From contig JAPFFF010000007.1 in assembly GCA_039105265.1 (NCBI GenBank), positions 744,001-808,000 on the forward strand: DNA of 64,000 nt, read 5' to 3'. Below are positions 1 to 10,400 of this stretch, in pieces. Numbering within the stretch: the first letter of the stretch is position 1; every line of letters starts with the position of its first letter. The position numbers were made by a program, and so were the translations under genes. The stretch is from Tritrichomonas musculus. Taxonomy: Eukaryota > Parabasalia > Tritrichomonadida > Tritrichomonadidae. The notes under the pieces are model-generated. The model saw nothing but the letters and a program-made list of their open reading frames with translations. It was not told the origin of the DNA and did no database searches.

Positions 1-395
1 GTTGTTGTTCTTGTTCTTGTTGTGGTTGTTGTGGTTGTTCTTGTTGTTGTTGTTGTTCTTGTTGTTGTTCTTGTTCTTGTTCTTGTTGTGGTTGTTCTTG
101 TGGTTGTTGTGGTTGTTCTTGTTGTGGTTGTTCTTGTTGTTGTTGTTGTTCTTGTTCTTGTTCTTGTTGTGGTTGTTCTTGTTGTTGTGGTTGTTCTTGT
201 TCTTGTTGTGGTTGTTGTTGTTGTTCTTGTTCTTGTCGTGGTTGTTGTTGTTCTTGTCGTGGTTGTTCTTGTGGTTGTTGTTGTTCTTGTCGTGGTTGTT
301 CTTGTGGTTCTTGTAGTTGTTGTTCTTGTGGTTGTTGTTCTTGTGGTTGTTGTTCTTGTAGTTGTTGTTCTTGTGGTTGTTGTTCTTGTGGTGTT
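1..395. repeat. Gln/Glu/Pro-coding degenerate tandem repeat
   Basis: Units of GTTGTTCTTGTGGTTGTT type with 3-bp phase cover the left edge. On the minus strand they encode QEQQPQEQ-like residues of the gene that starts at 1249. Periods of 12, 15 and 18 bp intermix, so copy number probably varies between strains. The array continues past the edge. Confidence 0.9.
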
Positions 396-1249
396 TCTGA
401 TTTGTCTGTTTGTTCATTTGTATGTTGTGGTTTTTCTTCAGTATTGATTTGTTGAGTTTCTCTTTGTTCAAGTTTTGTATTTTGGAGGCCGGAGTCTGTA
501 AAAGTGAAGGCGAAGTTTTGGCTTGGATTCATATCATTGCTCTTGTTTTCATCTTTGAATGATGATGGGAATATAAAGCTTTGCTGTTTTGGTTGTTTCG
601 GTTCATCGGATTGATTGTCTGATTTGGTATCGTTCGCTGTATCATTAAATGTAAATGAAAAACTTTGATTGGGATCATAATTTAGATTCTTATTTTCTTC
701 ATTAAAATTAAATGTAAAACTATCGTTTGATGCTGAGGTTGATGGAATTGATTTGTTTTCAGTTATCTGGTTGTTATTATTATCAACTTGGTTGTTGGTA
801 GGAATTGATGAATCTGAAAAATGGAATGATGATTGTTCTAATGCTGCTGATGGGTCACTAAAATTAAAAGAAAAACTAGTGGAAGGTACTTTATTATCTT
901 CCAATTTCCTTTCGCTAGCTTGAAAAGTTTCATTTGGGAATAAGAAATTAGAGTTTTGCGAGTTATTTGAAGTTGTTGCTGAATTCTGATCAGAATTATC
1001 TTTTTTTTGTGCCGTTTCATTTAAATCTTTTGAAACTTCTTGATTTGAAATCGAAGGATTATCAGTAACGTTTCTATCTTGAACTTGAGAATCATTAATT
1101 GTAGCGTCTGTAAAAGTAAAAGAAAATTGATTATCATTATCTTTTTGTTGCGAAAAATTTATTCCGTCTGTGGGAAAATTAAAAGAAAATGAATTATTGT
1201 TTAATTGATCTTGAGAATTTTGTGGGTTATTATTATCATTGTCTGACAT
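1..1249 (-). CDS. Phe-patterned, Gln/Glu/Pro-repeat protein, C-terminus beyond left edge
   Basis: An open minus-strand frame of 416 codons starts at the ATG at 1249-1247 (MSDNDNNNPQNS...) and runs off the window. I read it by hand and found no stop. The first ~270 residues are Ser/Asn/Asp-rich and carry recurring aromatic patches: FSFNF, FSFTFTD, FSFNFSD, FTFNFNE, FSFTFND, FAFTFTD. The rest (positions 395 to 1) is an almost pure Gln/Glu/Pro repeat (CAA, GAA, CCA codons, a few Arg and Leu). No catalytic motif is visible. Regular FxFxF patches in a disordered polar chain recall FG/FxF nucleoporins (NSP1 type), but true FG pairs are absent in the visible part, so this is only a suggestion. The neighbour on the other strand starts 90 bp away. 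Confidence 0.8.
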   Translation of the reverse strand, partial: MSDNDNNNPQNSQDQLNNNSFSFNFPTDGINFSQQKDNDNQFSFTFTDATINDSQVQDRNVTDNPSISNQEVSKDLNETAQKKDNSDQNSATTSNNSQNSNFLFPNETFQASERKLEDNKVPSTSFSFNFSDPSAALEQSSFHFSDSSIPTNNQVDNNNNQITENKSIPSTSASNDSFTFNFNEENKNLNYDPNQSFSFTFNDTANDTKSDNQSDEPKQPKQQSFIFPSSFKDENKSNDMNPSQNFAFTFTDSGLQNTKLEQRETQQINTEEKPQHTNEQTDKSETPQEQQPQEQQLQEQQPQEQQPQEQQLQEPQEQPRQEQQQPQEQPRQEQQQPRQEQEQQQQPQQEQEQPQQQEQPQQEQEQEQQQQQEQPQQEQPQQPQEQPQQEQEQEQQQEQQQQQEQPQQPQQEQEQQ

Positions 1250-1338
1250 TCGAATTTGTAATTAAAGATTTTAGCTATTATATTTGACCTAAACCGTAAA
1301 AAATATTTTTTTTATCTAATTAACAAAGAAAAACTCTC

Positions 1339-1779
1339 ATGTTTCCATATGAAAATTCCGAAACTAGATTACAGACTGAATTGATGGAACTTAAGAAAAA
1401 AAGGCAGCAATGTCTTGATTTAATTAGCCAACGACAAGATGAATATTCTCTAAATTATGACACGAAAGGTTACGCTTGCTTTGATCCATCTACGATTTAT
1501 GTATTTGATGAAATGGATAAAAATATTCAAGCATATCAAAAGCAAGAAAAAAATCAGCAGCAGATACTTAAAGAAATTCAAGAAAGAGACGAAAAAGCAA
1601 GACAATATATAGCTCATTTGCAAAAAAATGAATTACAACTTGATGAAAAACCTAATAAAGATATACAAGATAAAATTAATAAATTATCAAAAGTTTACAA
1701 TAATTATATTTTGGAAAATATACGTTACAGAGGAGAGCTTAGTGATTTACAAAAGAGATCAAATGCTAGCTTAAAATAG
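1339..1779 (+). CDS. Small coiled-coil protein, unknown
   Basis: 146 residues from an ATG at 1339 to TAG. Two long charged helices flank a short non-helical stretch (residues ~45-60, YACFDPSTIYVFDEMD). The first helix (~8-35) is rich in Leu, Lys and Gln; the second (~62-140) continues as a heptad-like coiled coil. No signal peptide, membrane segment or enzyme motif is visible. It is divergent from the Phe/Gln repeat gene with a 90-bp spacer, so the two may share a promoter region. I do not recognise the family; kinetochore, intraflagellar or tethering small coiled coils are possible but unsupported. Confidence 0.7.
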   Translation: MFPYENSETRLQTELMELKKKRQQCLDLISQRQDEYSLNYDTKGYACFDPSTIYVFDEMDKNIQAYQKQEKNQQQILKEIQERDEKARQYIAHLQKNELQLDEKPNKDIQDKINKLSKVYNNYILENIRYRGELSDLQKRSNASLK

Positions 1780-2005
1780 GCAATGTTTTTGATCTGATGG
1801 CAGCTTGCTTACCAAATTATTATTATTGTTATCAGCGTTGTCATTAAGAAAATTATGAATTTCTTCACGAACGAAATGCATTTTTTGTGTATTACTAAAT
1901 AATATATTATGTTTTTTTAATATTTACTGATTTGATTTTTGTGCGAAAAATTGGCCTATAATTAAAAATTTCATAATTTGATTACTTATTCAGTCATAGA
2001 AATTG

Positions 2006-2010
2006 TCATA
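2006..2010 (+). promoter_or_regulatory. Initiator-like TCATA
   Basis: TCATA matches the trichomonad initiator TCA(C/T)(A/T); the predicted start A is at 2008, seven bases before the ATG at 2015. Trichomonad mRNAs have very short leaders, so the spacing fits. This is motif matching only. Confidence 0.45.
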
Positions 2011-2014
2011 TTAA

Positions 2015-4078
2015 ATGAGTGAAGATCAATCAGAAAACGAAAATCAAGAAGAACTAGATCATGAAATAAAAGAATTATATGATAAAGTTCAAGAATTAAG
2101 GCAACAAACAAATTTTGACGTTATAGCATCAATGAAATCTGCCAAAACTTTATTATATGAAGAATACACAAAATGCATTCAAGTAGCTAGCACAATTTTT
2201 GCTGTTTATTCACGCTCGAATAATAATCAAATATCTGTCCCATGCTACGATCAAGAAAAGCAAACACAAAAATTTACCAAAAACTTTTTCCATTATAAGA
2301 ATTTTTATAATCACATTTACTCTACTCCGAAATTATTCGCTGAGTCTGTCTATGATCGAATTTTAAATGAAAAGGTCGATATTAAATTGATTTCTTTTGA
2401 AATTTTGCCAATTTTATATGGTTATTACATAGATGAATCTTGTTGTTTAAAAGCACAAGAGTTTCTTATTACCATTATTAAACTTATATCAGATAATGAA
2501 AAATTGGACGAGTTACCTAAATTTCAACCGCTTTTTGAATCTTTCTTTTTGGGTGCGTACAGATTTCATGATTTATTATGGAATAATTTATATAATTATT
2601 ATCTCAAAGATAATGATGTAACTTCAATTTTTGACTTATTTAAGCGAAGCCTTGAAAATGCAGCATTATCTTTATATTATCATCAGCCAGTTCTTTTCGA
2701 TTTAATTGATTTATCAAGTGAATTTGGTTTCAAATTTATTATATCTGGAATATTGAAGCCGTCTTTAATTATTTATAAAAATCTTTTTTCTGGCACAAAT
2801 ATATTTGAGCAATTATTGGAAGAATTTCAATCAATTGAATATTCACCACCTGATTCTAAGATGCAATCTATTCATAATTCATTTTTTGGATCTACAGCAC
2901 CTATTCAATACTCAATTGATATTACCAGCATTAGTTTTGACCAAGGTTTACCTGTAACTTTTTTATGTGGAACTTTTGCAAAATTGATTCGTCTTACGAA
3001 ATCGACAGACAAAATTATTGAAGATATTGCTTATCATTTCGAAAATATTGAAAAAACAGTTAATGAACTTGAAAGGAACAAACAACAAACGATGTCATTA
3101 CCAAATTTTTATCCAAATGCTATTATGAAAGAGTTTACAATTGAAGAGCCATCAGATGAAAAATTAAACGCAGTTTGGATGCAAATTAAGAAAAACGCAA
3201 ATAAGACCTCAGTTGATCCCCTTAATTTAATTCCGATCCTTAATCCAGATTGTGATCATATCACAGGTATTACTGAGACAATTGAATTTGCAAAATTTGC
3301 ATTAGGTGAAGAATTAAAAGAGCTTAGCTGCAAAAAAGATAATCTGGACTATATAATTGGATTAACGATGACATATAATTCAATTCAAACTATTGAAAAA
3401 ATTCTTGAAAATATCACAAAGCATGCAAATGATACATATCTTCACGTTATTATGAAAGATCATTTGCAAATTTCACCAAACTTAAGAGCAAATAAAATTT
3501 CATCTACTTTTCGTAATGTTTCAAGAACAATTCAAAAAATGGGTCTTCCTCTTGAATCTGCTTGGGTTCCATCATTTGTTACTGTTTTAGATAATGTTAC
3601 ATCAATGCCTATAAATAAAAAATTAGGGAAAATGTTCAATAATGCTAAATGGCCAATTAAAGATAAATTGAGAGACCAGTCAGAAGAATTAGAAAAAATT
3701 AAAATAGAGCTTGATCATTTATCTAGAATTATTAAAATTCTCATTAACTGTCCTTGTGGCCAACAATTTTGGAAAATTTTTGAATTATCAAATAGTATAT
3801 CAATATTGCAAGCAATTTGTGATGAAAGTAATATCGATTTATCTCATAATCAAATTTTTGCATATATTTTTCCAATTGAATGTGGAGCTGATTTCGTTTA
3901 CGTTATTATTCGTTTATACCAAATTAGAAAATTATTAATGAACAATGATGTGCAATTTCCTCTAAAGATATTTGAAAAAATAAATTTGGTTAATTCTTGG
4001 CTGATGAGCTTTCTTCAAACTGATTCTACTTTTGATGTAGATTTGTACAGTCGAGAAATTGATAAAGCTTTTGGTTAA
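2015..4078 (+). CDS. Conserved-looking helical protein, unknown function
   Basis: 687 residues. An acidic N-terminus (MSEDQSENENQEE...) leads into a short coiled coil (~15-35) and then a continuous alpha-helical body with many Leu/Ile/Phe residues and few low-complexity stretches, suggesting a folded all-helical scaffold. The C-terminal third (~500-680) has patterned helices including CPCGQQFWKIF and PIECGADFVYVI. A helical GAP-like or vesicle-tether protein would look like this, but no arginine finger or family signature could be identified. An initiator-like TCATA is seven bases upstream of the ATG. It lies 402 bp upstream of the giant BEACH gene on the same strand. Confidence 0.85.
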   Translation: MSEDQSENENQEELDHEIKELYDKVQELRQQTNFDVIASMKSAKTLLYEEYTKCIQVASTIFAVYSRSNNNQISVPCYDQEKQTQKFTKNFFHYKNFYNHIYSTPKLFAESVYDRILNEKVDIKLISFEILPILYGYYIDESCCLKAQEFLITIIKLISDNEKLDELPKFQPLFESFFLGAYRFHDLLWNNLYNYYLKDNDVTSIFDLFKRSLENAALSLYYHQPVLFDLIDLSSEFGFKFIISGILKPSLIIYKNLFSGTNIFEQLLEEFQSIEYSPPDSKMQSIHNSFFGSTAPIQYSIDITSISFDQGLPVTFLCGTFAKLIRLTKSTDKIIEDIAYHFENIEKTVNELERNKQQTMSLPNFYPNAIMKEFTIEEPSDEKLNAVWMQIKKNANKTSVDPLNLIPILNPDCDHITGITETIEFAKFALGEELKELSCKKDNLDYIIGLTMTYNSIQTIEKILENITKHANDTYLHVIMKDHLQISPNLRANKISSTFRNVSRTIQKMGLPLESAWVPSFVTVLDNVTSMPINKKLGKMFNNAKWPIKDKLRDQSEELEKIKIELDHLSRIIKILINCPCGQQFWKIFELSNSISILQAICDESNIDLSHNQIFAYIFPIECGADFVYVIIRLYQIRKLLMNNDVQFPLKIFEKINLVNSWLMSFLQTDSTFDVDLYSREIDKAFG

Positions 4079-4480
4079 GTTAATAATAATTTAATTGTTT
4101 AAAAAAGACATTCATTCATCCTTTTTTGCCTATTTATTAGCTTTAATGAAAATAATTGTTGAATAAAAGATTTTTTTTCTTGAATTTGATTTGAATAAAT
4201 CAGTATGAATGTAGATGAATCAGAAAAAAAATCATATATGTTAAACCAACAAAAGCAGATGAAAGATGCTTTTAAAAATTTAATGATTAAAATTAATTAA
4301 AACGTTTATTGCATATTATGTTGAGTCTCAATTGTATGGTACATTGTAATTGAAGATTTAATATTTTTTTTATTTCAAGATTAACATTTATCAAGTTCTT
4401 CTAAAAAAAAAGTAAAATCATAATTGTATTATTTTGAACAAATATAAATTTAAAAAGTTTAATAAAAATCTATTGTGCTA
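4079..4480. other. 402-bp spacer with a 31-codon micro-ORF
   Basis: AT-rich spacer between two plus-strand genes. It holds an ATG-initiated frame at 4205-4300 coding 31 residues (MNVDESEKKSYMLNQQKQMK...), charged and helix-like, with no recognised family. No intron signals were seen that would join it to the next gene. An initiator-like TCATA lies at 4418-4422, 63 bp before the BEACH start codon. Confidence 0.35.
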
Positions 4481-7400
4481 ATGTTTCGGAATATTGAAGG
4501 TTTAATAGACACAACAAATACACTCTTAACTGAAGCACAAGCAACTGATAAAGAGACGCAAGCCGAATTAATTTTGAAAGCACGAAGTAATTTTCCAACT
4601 ATCTTTAAAAAAACAAACAAAAATTCATCTTATATTGGAAAAGTTTCACAAATGTGTTGTTTATTTGTACGTTCTGTAACTCCTAATTTGGACTATTTTT
4701 TGAAAAGTCCAGAAAAGGCTAAGCAAATATCTGAAACGCTCAGGATTTTCATGCAAGCAAGCATTATTTCCGATTCAATCGCTCAAGATTTATGTTCATT
4801 AATTATTTCATTTTCATTCAATGATTTTTCTAATTTAAAAGTATTTCCAGGAACAAAGCAATTTGAACAATTTTTCAAAGATTTTTTTTCATCTCCACAA
4901 TTTGTCATCCCATTTGAATCAATTGGTGGTTTACTTGCATTATGGGAATTGTTATTAAGCCCTAGTAAATCTTATCTTTGTGGAGTTATTTACCCAGAAA
5001 TAACAAAAACTATACATCTTTATTTTCAAAGTGAAAACATTGAACCAGCAGTTGCATTTTTAATTCATATCAAGTCAACTTTCATGAAAATTCCAGAATT
5101 GAATTCTATTCTTGCTTTTCAATTCTTATATGATCTTTTTTTCAATAGCAAGCCTCATCTTCTATCAAAATTTATAGAAATTGGTGGATTTAAAATTATC
5201 AATCAGTATATTATTGAGAAAAATGATCCTCAGCATATTCTTTTCTATCAAATGTTTCGACCAATGTGCACAGAAATGCCCCAAGATGGTTTGAATAAAG
5301 TTCATCCGATTTTAGGAGAACTTGTTTCACTTATTATACAAAATCGAACAGAAAAATTAAATAAAAAAGATGATGATACAGATAAAAATGCGCAAGCTAT
5401 CCAGTTTAGTGCGTTAAATCAATTAAATGAAGCTATTCGACAATTTCCAAAAAATCAATGTCCTCTTCAACCCTCCGATTTCAATGAACTAGTTAACTCT
5501 TTCAATAATGTTAAAGAATCTGAAAGTGATTCAATATTTTTGCTTGTAAAAATTTTTGTTTCTCTTTCGACAAACTTTACTAATTTTAACTCATCCAGCT
5601 GTTTATCTTCATTAACTTCAATTATTAATTATAATCTTGTCATGAAATACGACGCAACAAGTATGTTTCAAGTTATAAAGAATCAGATTGGTGAAACTAA
5701 GTTTGTTCCATATTCATTAACTTTCTACAACTCAATTACAAGTCAAATTAAAGATGACGAATTTAAAGCATTTCTTAAAAAATATCCCCTTGCACTTTAT
5801 CTTCTTAGTGCATGTTTTGTTTCTAATACCTCGATTGCTGGCTCAAAATTAGGAATTAGTATGAATGAGCACTTGCTAAATTTAATATATAGCGTAGCGA
5901 CAATAATGAATGTAAAAGAGTCAAATTTATTTTCTTTAATTTTACGATTTCCACAAAACATAAATGCTCTTTTATCATTTCTTCAAAAATCGAAAGATCA
6001 ATCAACCACCAACTTTTTATTAAAAGTATTAGCTCATGTTTTAGTTTATTCCAGCAATCATCAGAAAATATTTATAAAATGTCATTGTCTTTCCAAATTT
6101 GCTGATATTGAAGCTCCTCCCGGACTCATATTTGATGTTCTTGTAGCACTTACTGGGCGTCATTTTTCTGTCAATTTAGATAAAGAAGTATCCAATTTCC
6201 TTAAATCAGTCAACTTTTTCAAGATGTCTGAAGAATCCATTCTAAAACTCGCCTTTGGAATATATCAGAATAGTATCATTCCCATCTCAAGTGGGCACCT
6301 TGTCTATCCGTCAATTCTAAGTCATTGTGGCAACTTCACCATCTATCATCCATATGATTTATGGCTCTGTGGTCAATATGGAGTAAGCAAATGGCTAGAA
6401 GATACTGGGAAGACGATAGACCAATTTCCATGTATTCAAAAAGTTGCACAAAGATTTCTCTTACCGAAGCATGTTCAAAATTTCTTTGAATTTCCGAAAC
6501 TTTTCTGTGAAAGTTGTAGCGACGTCTTCGGATCGACTCCACTTTTTGAATTCCCTAAAGATATCAACAATACCCAAATAACGATACCTGTATCTTCTGA
6601 CAGTCGATCTGTATCGTTCTGGTTTTTTGTTAAAGAATATCCGCCATCATTGCAGAACATTTGTCGTTTTAGCAGCATGTCATTTAATGCAGCAGGTGAT
6701 GAATTATTCATCAATAAAACAAAGCTGACCGATTATCCATTGAATCGATGGTTTCATGTAGTTCTCACCATTGTTGATAAAAACAGCGGATCAATTTATA
6801 TTGATTCCAAATGTGTCCAAAATTTCTCCAATGTTGACAATAGCAACAATTCCAGCATGTCGATCATTTTTGGCACTGATAAGGCAAACATGGGTTACTG
6901 GTTTCTTGGTGGTTGTATTCGTGTTTTCAAGACAAATATCAATCAAAAGACAGTTGAATATCTCTTCTCACAAGGCGTTCGTTCCTTGATAAAATTTGAA
7001 GAGAAATCAAATATTGAAACGTTGCTTGTTTCGCCTTCAAATTTCATCGAGTTGTTCGGTGATCCAAAATCGTCCGAAGGTCTGCTTTCTGAAAACAGCA
7101 GGCCTGTTATTTCGTTCTCTTTTCTTTCGCACATATGTCGTGCTTACAATGGCGGAACATGTCCTTTAAATCTGATTTTCGAAAGGCTTCAACAAAAAGA
7201 AAAGAAACTTGAAGATTTGACTTTCCTTCTTGATGCTCTTTGTTCCTTGCAAAAGTTTGGATTCTCTCGTTGGAAGCCGAATGTTTTTGCCGTTAGAATG
7301 AGTGCAATCTTCTTACTTTGTCCTGAATTATTTGATAGCAACACCTTCACCAATGTTCTAAGTTGCTTTACTTCTGATTTGGATGACACAATCATGTGGG

Positions 7401-10400
7401 ATTCTATTTTAACATTTCTTCTTGATTTCGGCTTGTTCAATTCTAATCATCGAAGCTTTATCATTTCGAAGATGTTTGAATATATTGCTCAATTTTCAAT
7501 TGACCAAAACATATCGCAAACAATGACGCATTTCATCTTCCATGTTTTAAAACTCGTCGATTGTGATGAATCTGATTCAGGGAATTTGCTAGCATTGATA
7601 GAGAAAATCAAGCCTGATCCGAACACAATTGCCACTTTAATTGCTTCTTATCCCAGTTTTAGAGAGAATTTTTCTAGTCCTTCATTTGAATACAAACCTG
7701 ATTTTGAAGGCACTATTTACAAGTGTTTGTTTGATTATTTATTAAGAAATAGTGAAGGATTCACGCATTATTATATCATTTATGTTTTGCCTCCTCTTGA
7801 TGCATTTAAATTGATTGTCAAACTTTTATCTCGAAAAAAGACAGTTTTGTCAAATGATGAAAAAATAAAGATGATTTATTATTGTCTTTCTAAAACTTCA
7901 ATGAAAGAAAGTTGGCCAGCAATTGTCGCTTTAATGGAGAACTCACAAAATGGCAAATTTGAATTTCATTCTTATCTTTATATCTTTTTGTCATTTTTAG
8001 GAATTCATGCATTGAATGAAAAGGAAGATTCTTTCTGGTCCAAATTATGGGCAAGAATGATTCGAATTGCATCATCTTCAATACAATCAATTTCAGAACT
8101 TGACAAATATGTCATGTTTTCATTGGATCAGCTTCTTTCCTTTGGTGAATTCACGCCTTACATGTGTCCGTTTCCTTATGTTCCTTCATTAACAGAGCCA
8201 AGTGATGTTGCAAGGTATTCATTACGAGCAGGACAACCATTTCCAGAGACACCGATTGATACCAAAGAACAAACACGTTTTTCTTTCCAATCCACAGCAA
8301 CATCATCATCAACAACAATTAATGAAGATACATTAAATAAAGTTCTTGAACTTCTTCCAGACAAGAAATATTTATTCCCTCCAAATTCGAACAAATTTAT
8401 AACTTGTCATTGTGACAAATACACGATAAACTTCATTGAAGAAGTTACTTGCTCGAATAATAAAAACAATTGGAAAGATTGGATTTCTTTACTTCCTCAA
8501 ATTAAGTTTCAACTTGAAACTTTGCATAAATCTAATTATATGAAAGATGCAATTATTTTGGTTTCTAAAATTCTTGTGCATTTCATTTCGCAGCCAGAAA
8601 TATTTAAAGCTTCTTTTGTGCATTTGATCTTGACACATGGATTGATTAACTCTAAGCATTCTCTCTTTATATGGAACACTTTATTCTATGAGTTATGTAA
8701 TCAATGTGTTTTGAAGAATGTTTTCGAGCCATTTATCATCAACTTTTCTTGCTTTGCGATTGGTGAAGGTTGGCTGAAGGGAAGAATCATTGAAACGTTC
8801 AAAATAATGTTCAATTTCATTAAAAAAGTGGATGCTTCAATTACACGTTCATTAAACACATACCTCATCTTGTCATTCCAACTTATAAACAGGAATCAAA
8901 TTCCAGATTTACTAAAATTGTTTATTGATTATCAAAGTCTTCTTTTTTCAAAGAAGAACTTAGAAAGTGATTATTTCACATTAATGCTATTTGATCGTCT
9001 TAAAACATACATTGAAGATTTCAAGCAACAAACGATTCCTGTTTGTGAGATCCTCATTAATTCATTGCCACAACTAATGAATACAAAAGACGATAAGAAT
9101 GAAGATAACACAATTTATAAGTTCATGATAATTGCACTTAAAAAATTATGTCAAGAAGGAATTCCTGGCTTTAATCAACTAGTTTTTGATGAGCCACAAT
9201 TAGAAACTGTTTTTAAAACCAAATTTGATGAAATTAAACCGACATTTGAGTCAGGAACAGAAGATGATGTTCTTACGCATTTAGAAAGAAACTCAACAAG
9301 AAGAATAAAACTTGCTTCTTTATTCTTCCAAATAGGAGAAGAAATCACGAGAATAATGAATGATTCTTTCATGATGAATACTTCAATAGCTTCTGTTTTT
9401 CGTTATCATGAAAGAATAATGCTTCTTTTTGATGAAGAATTCTTCCTCAGAATTCGTGAACGTCTTCTTACTCCTCATCAATACTTTAAATTAAGTTTGA
9501 CGCAGACAAAGACTTTGTCATTGTTATCTGATCCTATCTTGCCGACAAGAAGACTTGAGAAATCGCCAATGTTGTATAAAATACCTCAATTTCCAGCAGT
9601 CGGTGTCACTGATGTTTCGCCTGACATTCCAATTGTTGATGATCAATTGACAATTCTTCCTTCTTTAATAACCGACCAATTATCAATTGATTATCTTCCA
9701 TATGAGATCTTAATGATGCATAGTCCAAACCAGCTTAATTTAACATTTTCTTATCATTTCGAAATAGACGATTGCTTCCTTCTCACAATTCTTCAGAATT
9801 TGATAAATGGAGGAACAAAATTCAATTTGATTAAAAATGTTTCTTTGCTTTATGGACTCGATCCTCTCGTTGGTTGTTTGTTGATGAATGATGACTTCAT
9901 TTACTTCGTCGAAGGTCTATCGTTGTCCTCTGAAAATGGAGTTCACTTCACAACCGGCGCTAATCAAATGCCAAATGCAATTTATACCTTCTATATATCG
10001 TATTTCATTAGTGGCTATTTCGGCCAATGTTATTTGTTCTCTGGCCATCCAATCCTTCAACTTTCTAAATCATTGATTATTTCATCTGTTCCTCATTTTT
10101 GGCTTCAAAAGCCGATATCAATAGAATTGAACTTCCTCTTTGGTTGGACATTTATTTTGATAGCCAATTCAATTGAAGATTTTAATTCAATTTGTTCATG
10201 TATTGATGAGAAAATTGAAGAGAATTACACTCATGAATTCCCACCAATTCCTTATTCAAAAGGAAATCTTACATCCAACTCGATAATGAAGCAAGTTAGC
10301 TCAACATGTCCTATTTCAATATTGTCACCCATAAAATCTGGAAAGCTTCTTAAATTGCCACTCAAAGACATAACGAAAGAGTGGCTTTACACTGAGAATG

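Noticed and set aside
2-447. Plus-strand Leu/Trp/Phe- and Val-rich open frames
   Set aside because: They are the complement of the Gln/Glu/Pro repeat of the minus-strand gene and start at TTG or similar.
4475-4480. GTG start for the giant BEACH gene
   Set aside because: Eukaryotic initiation at the ATG at 4481 is far more likely.
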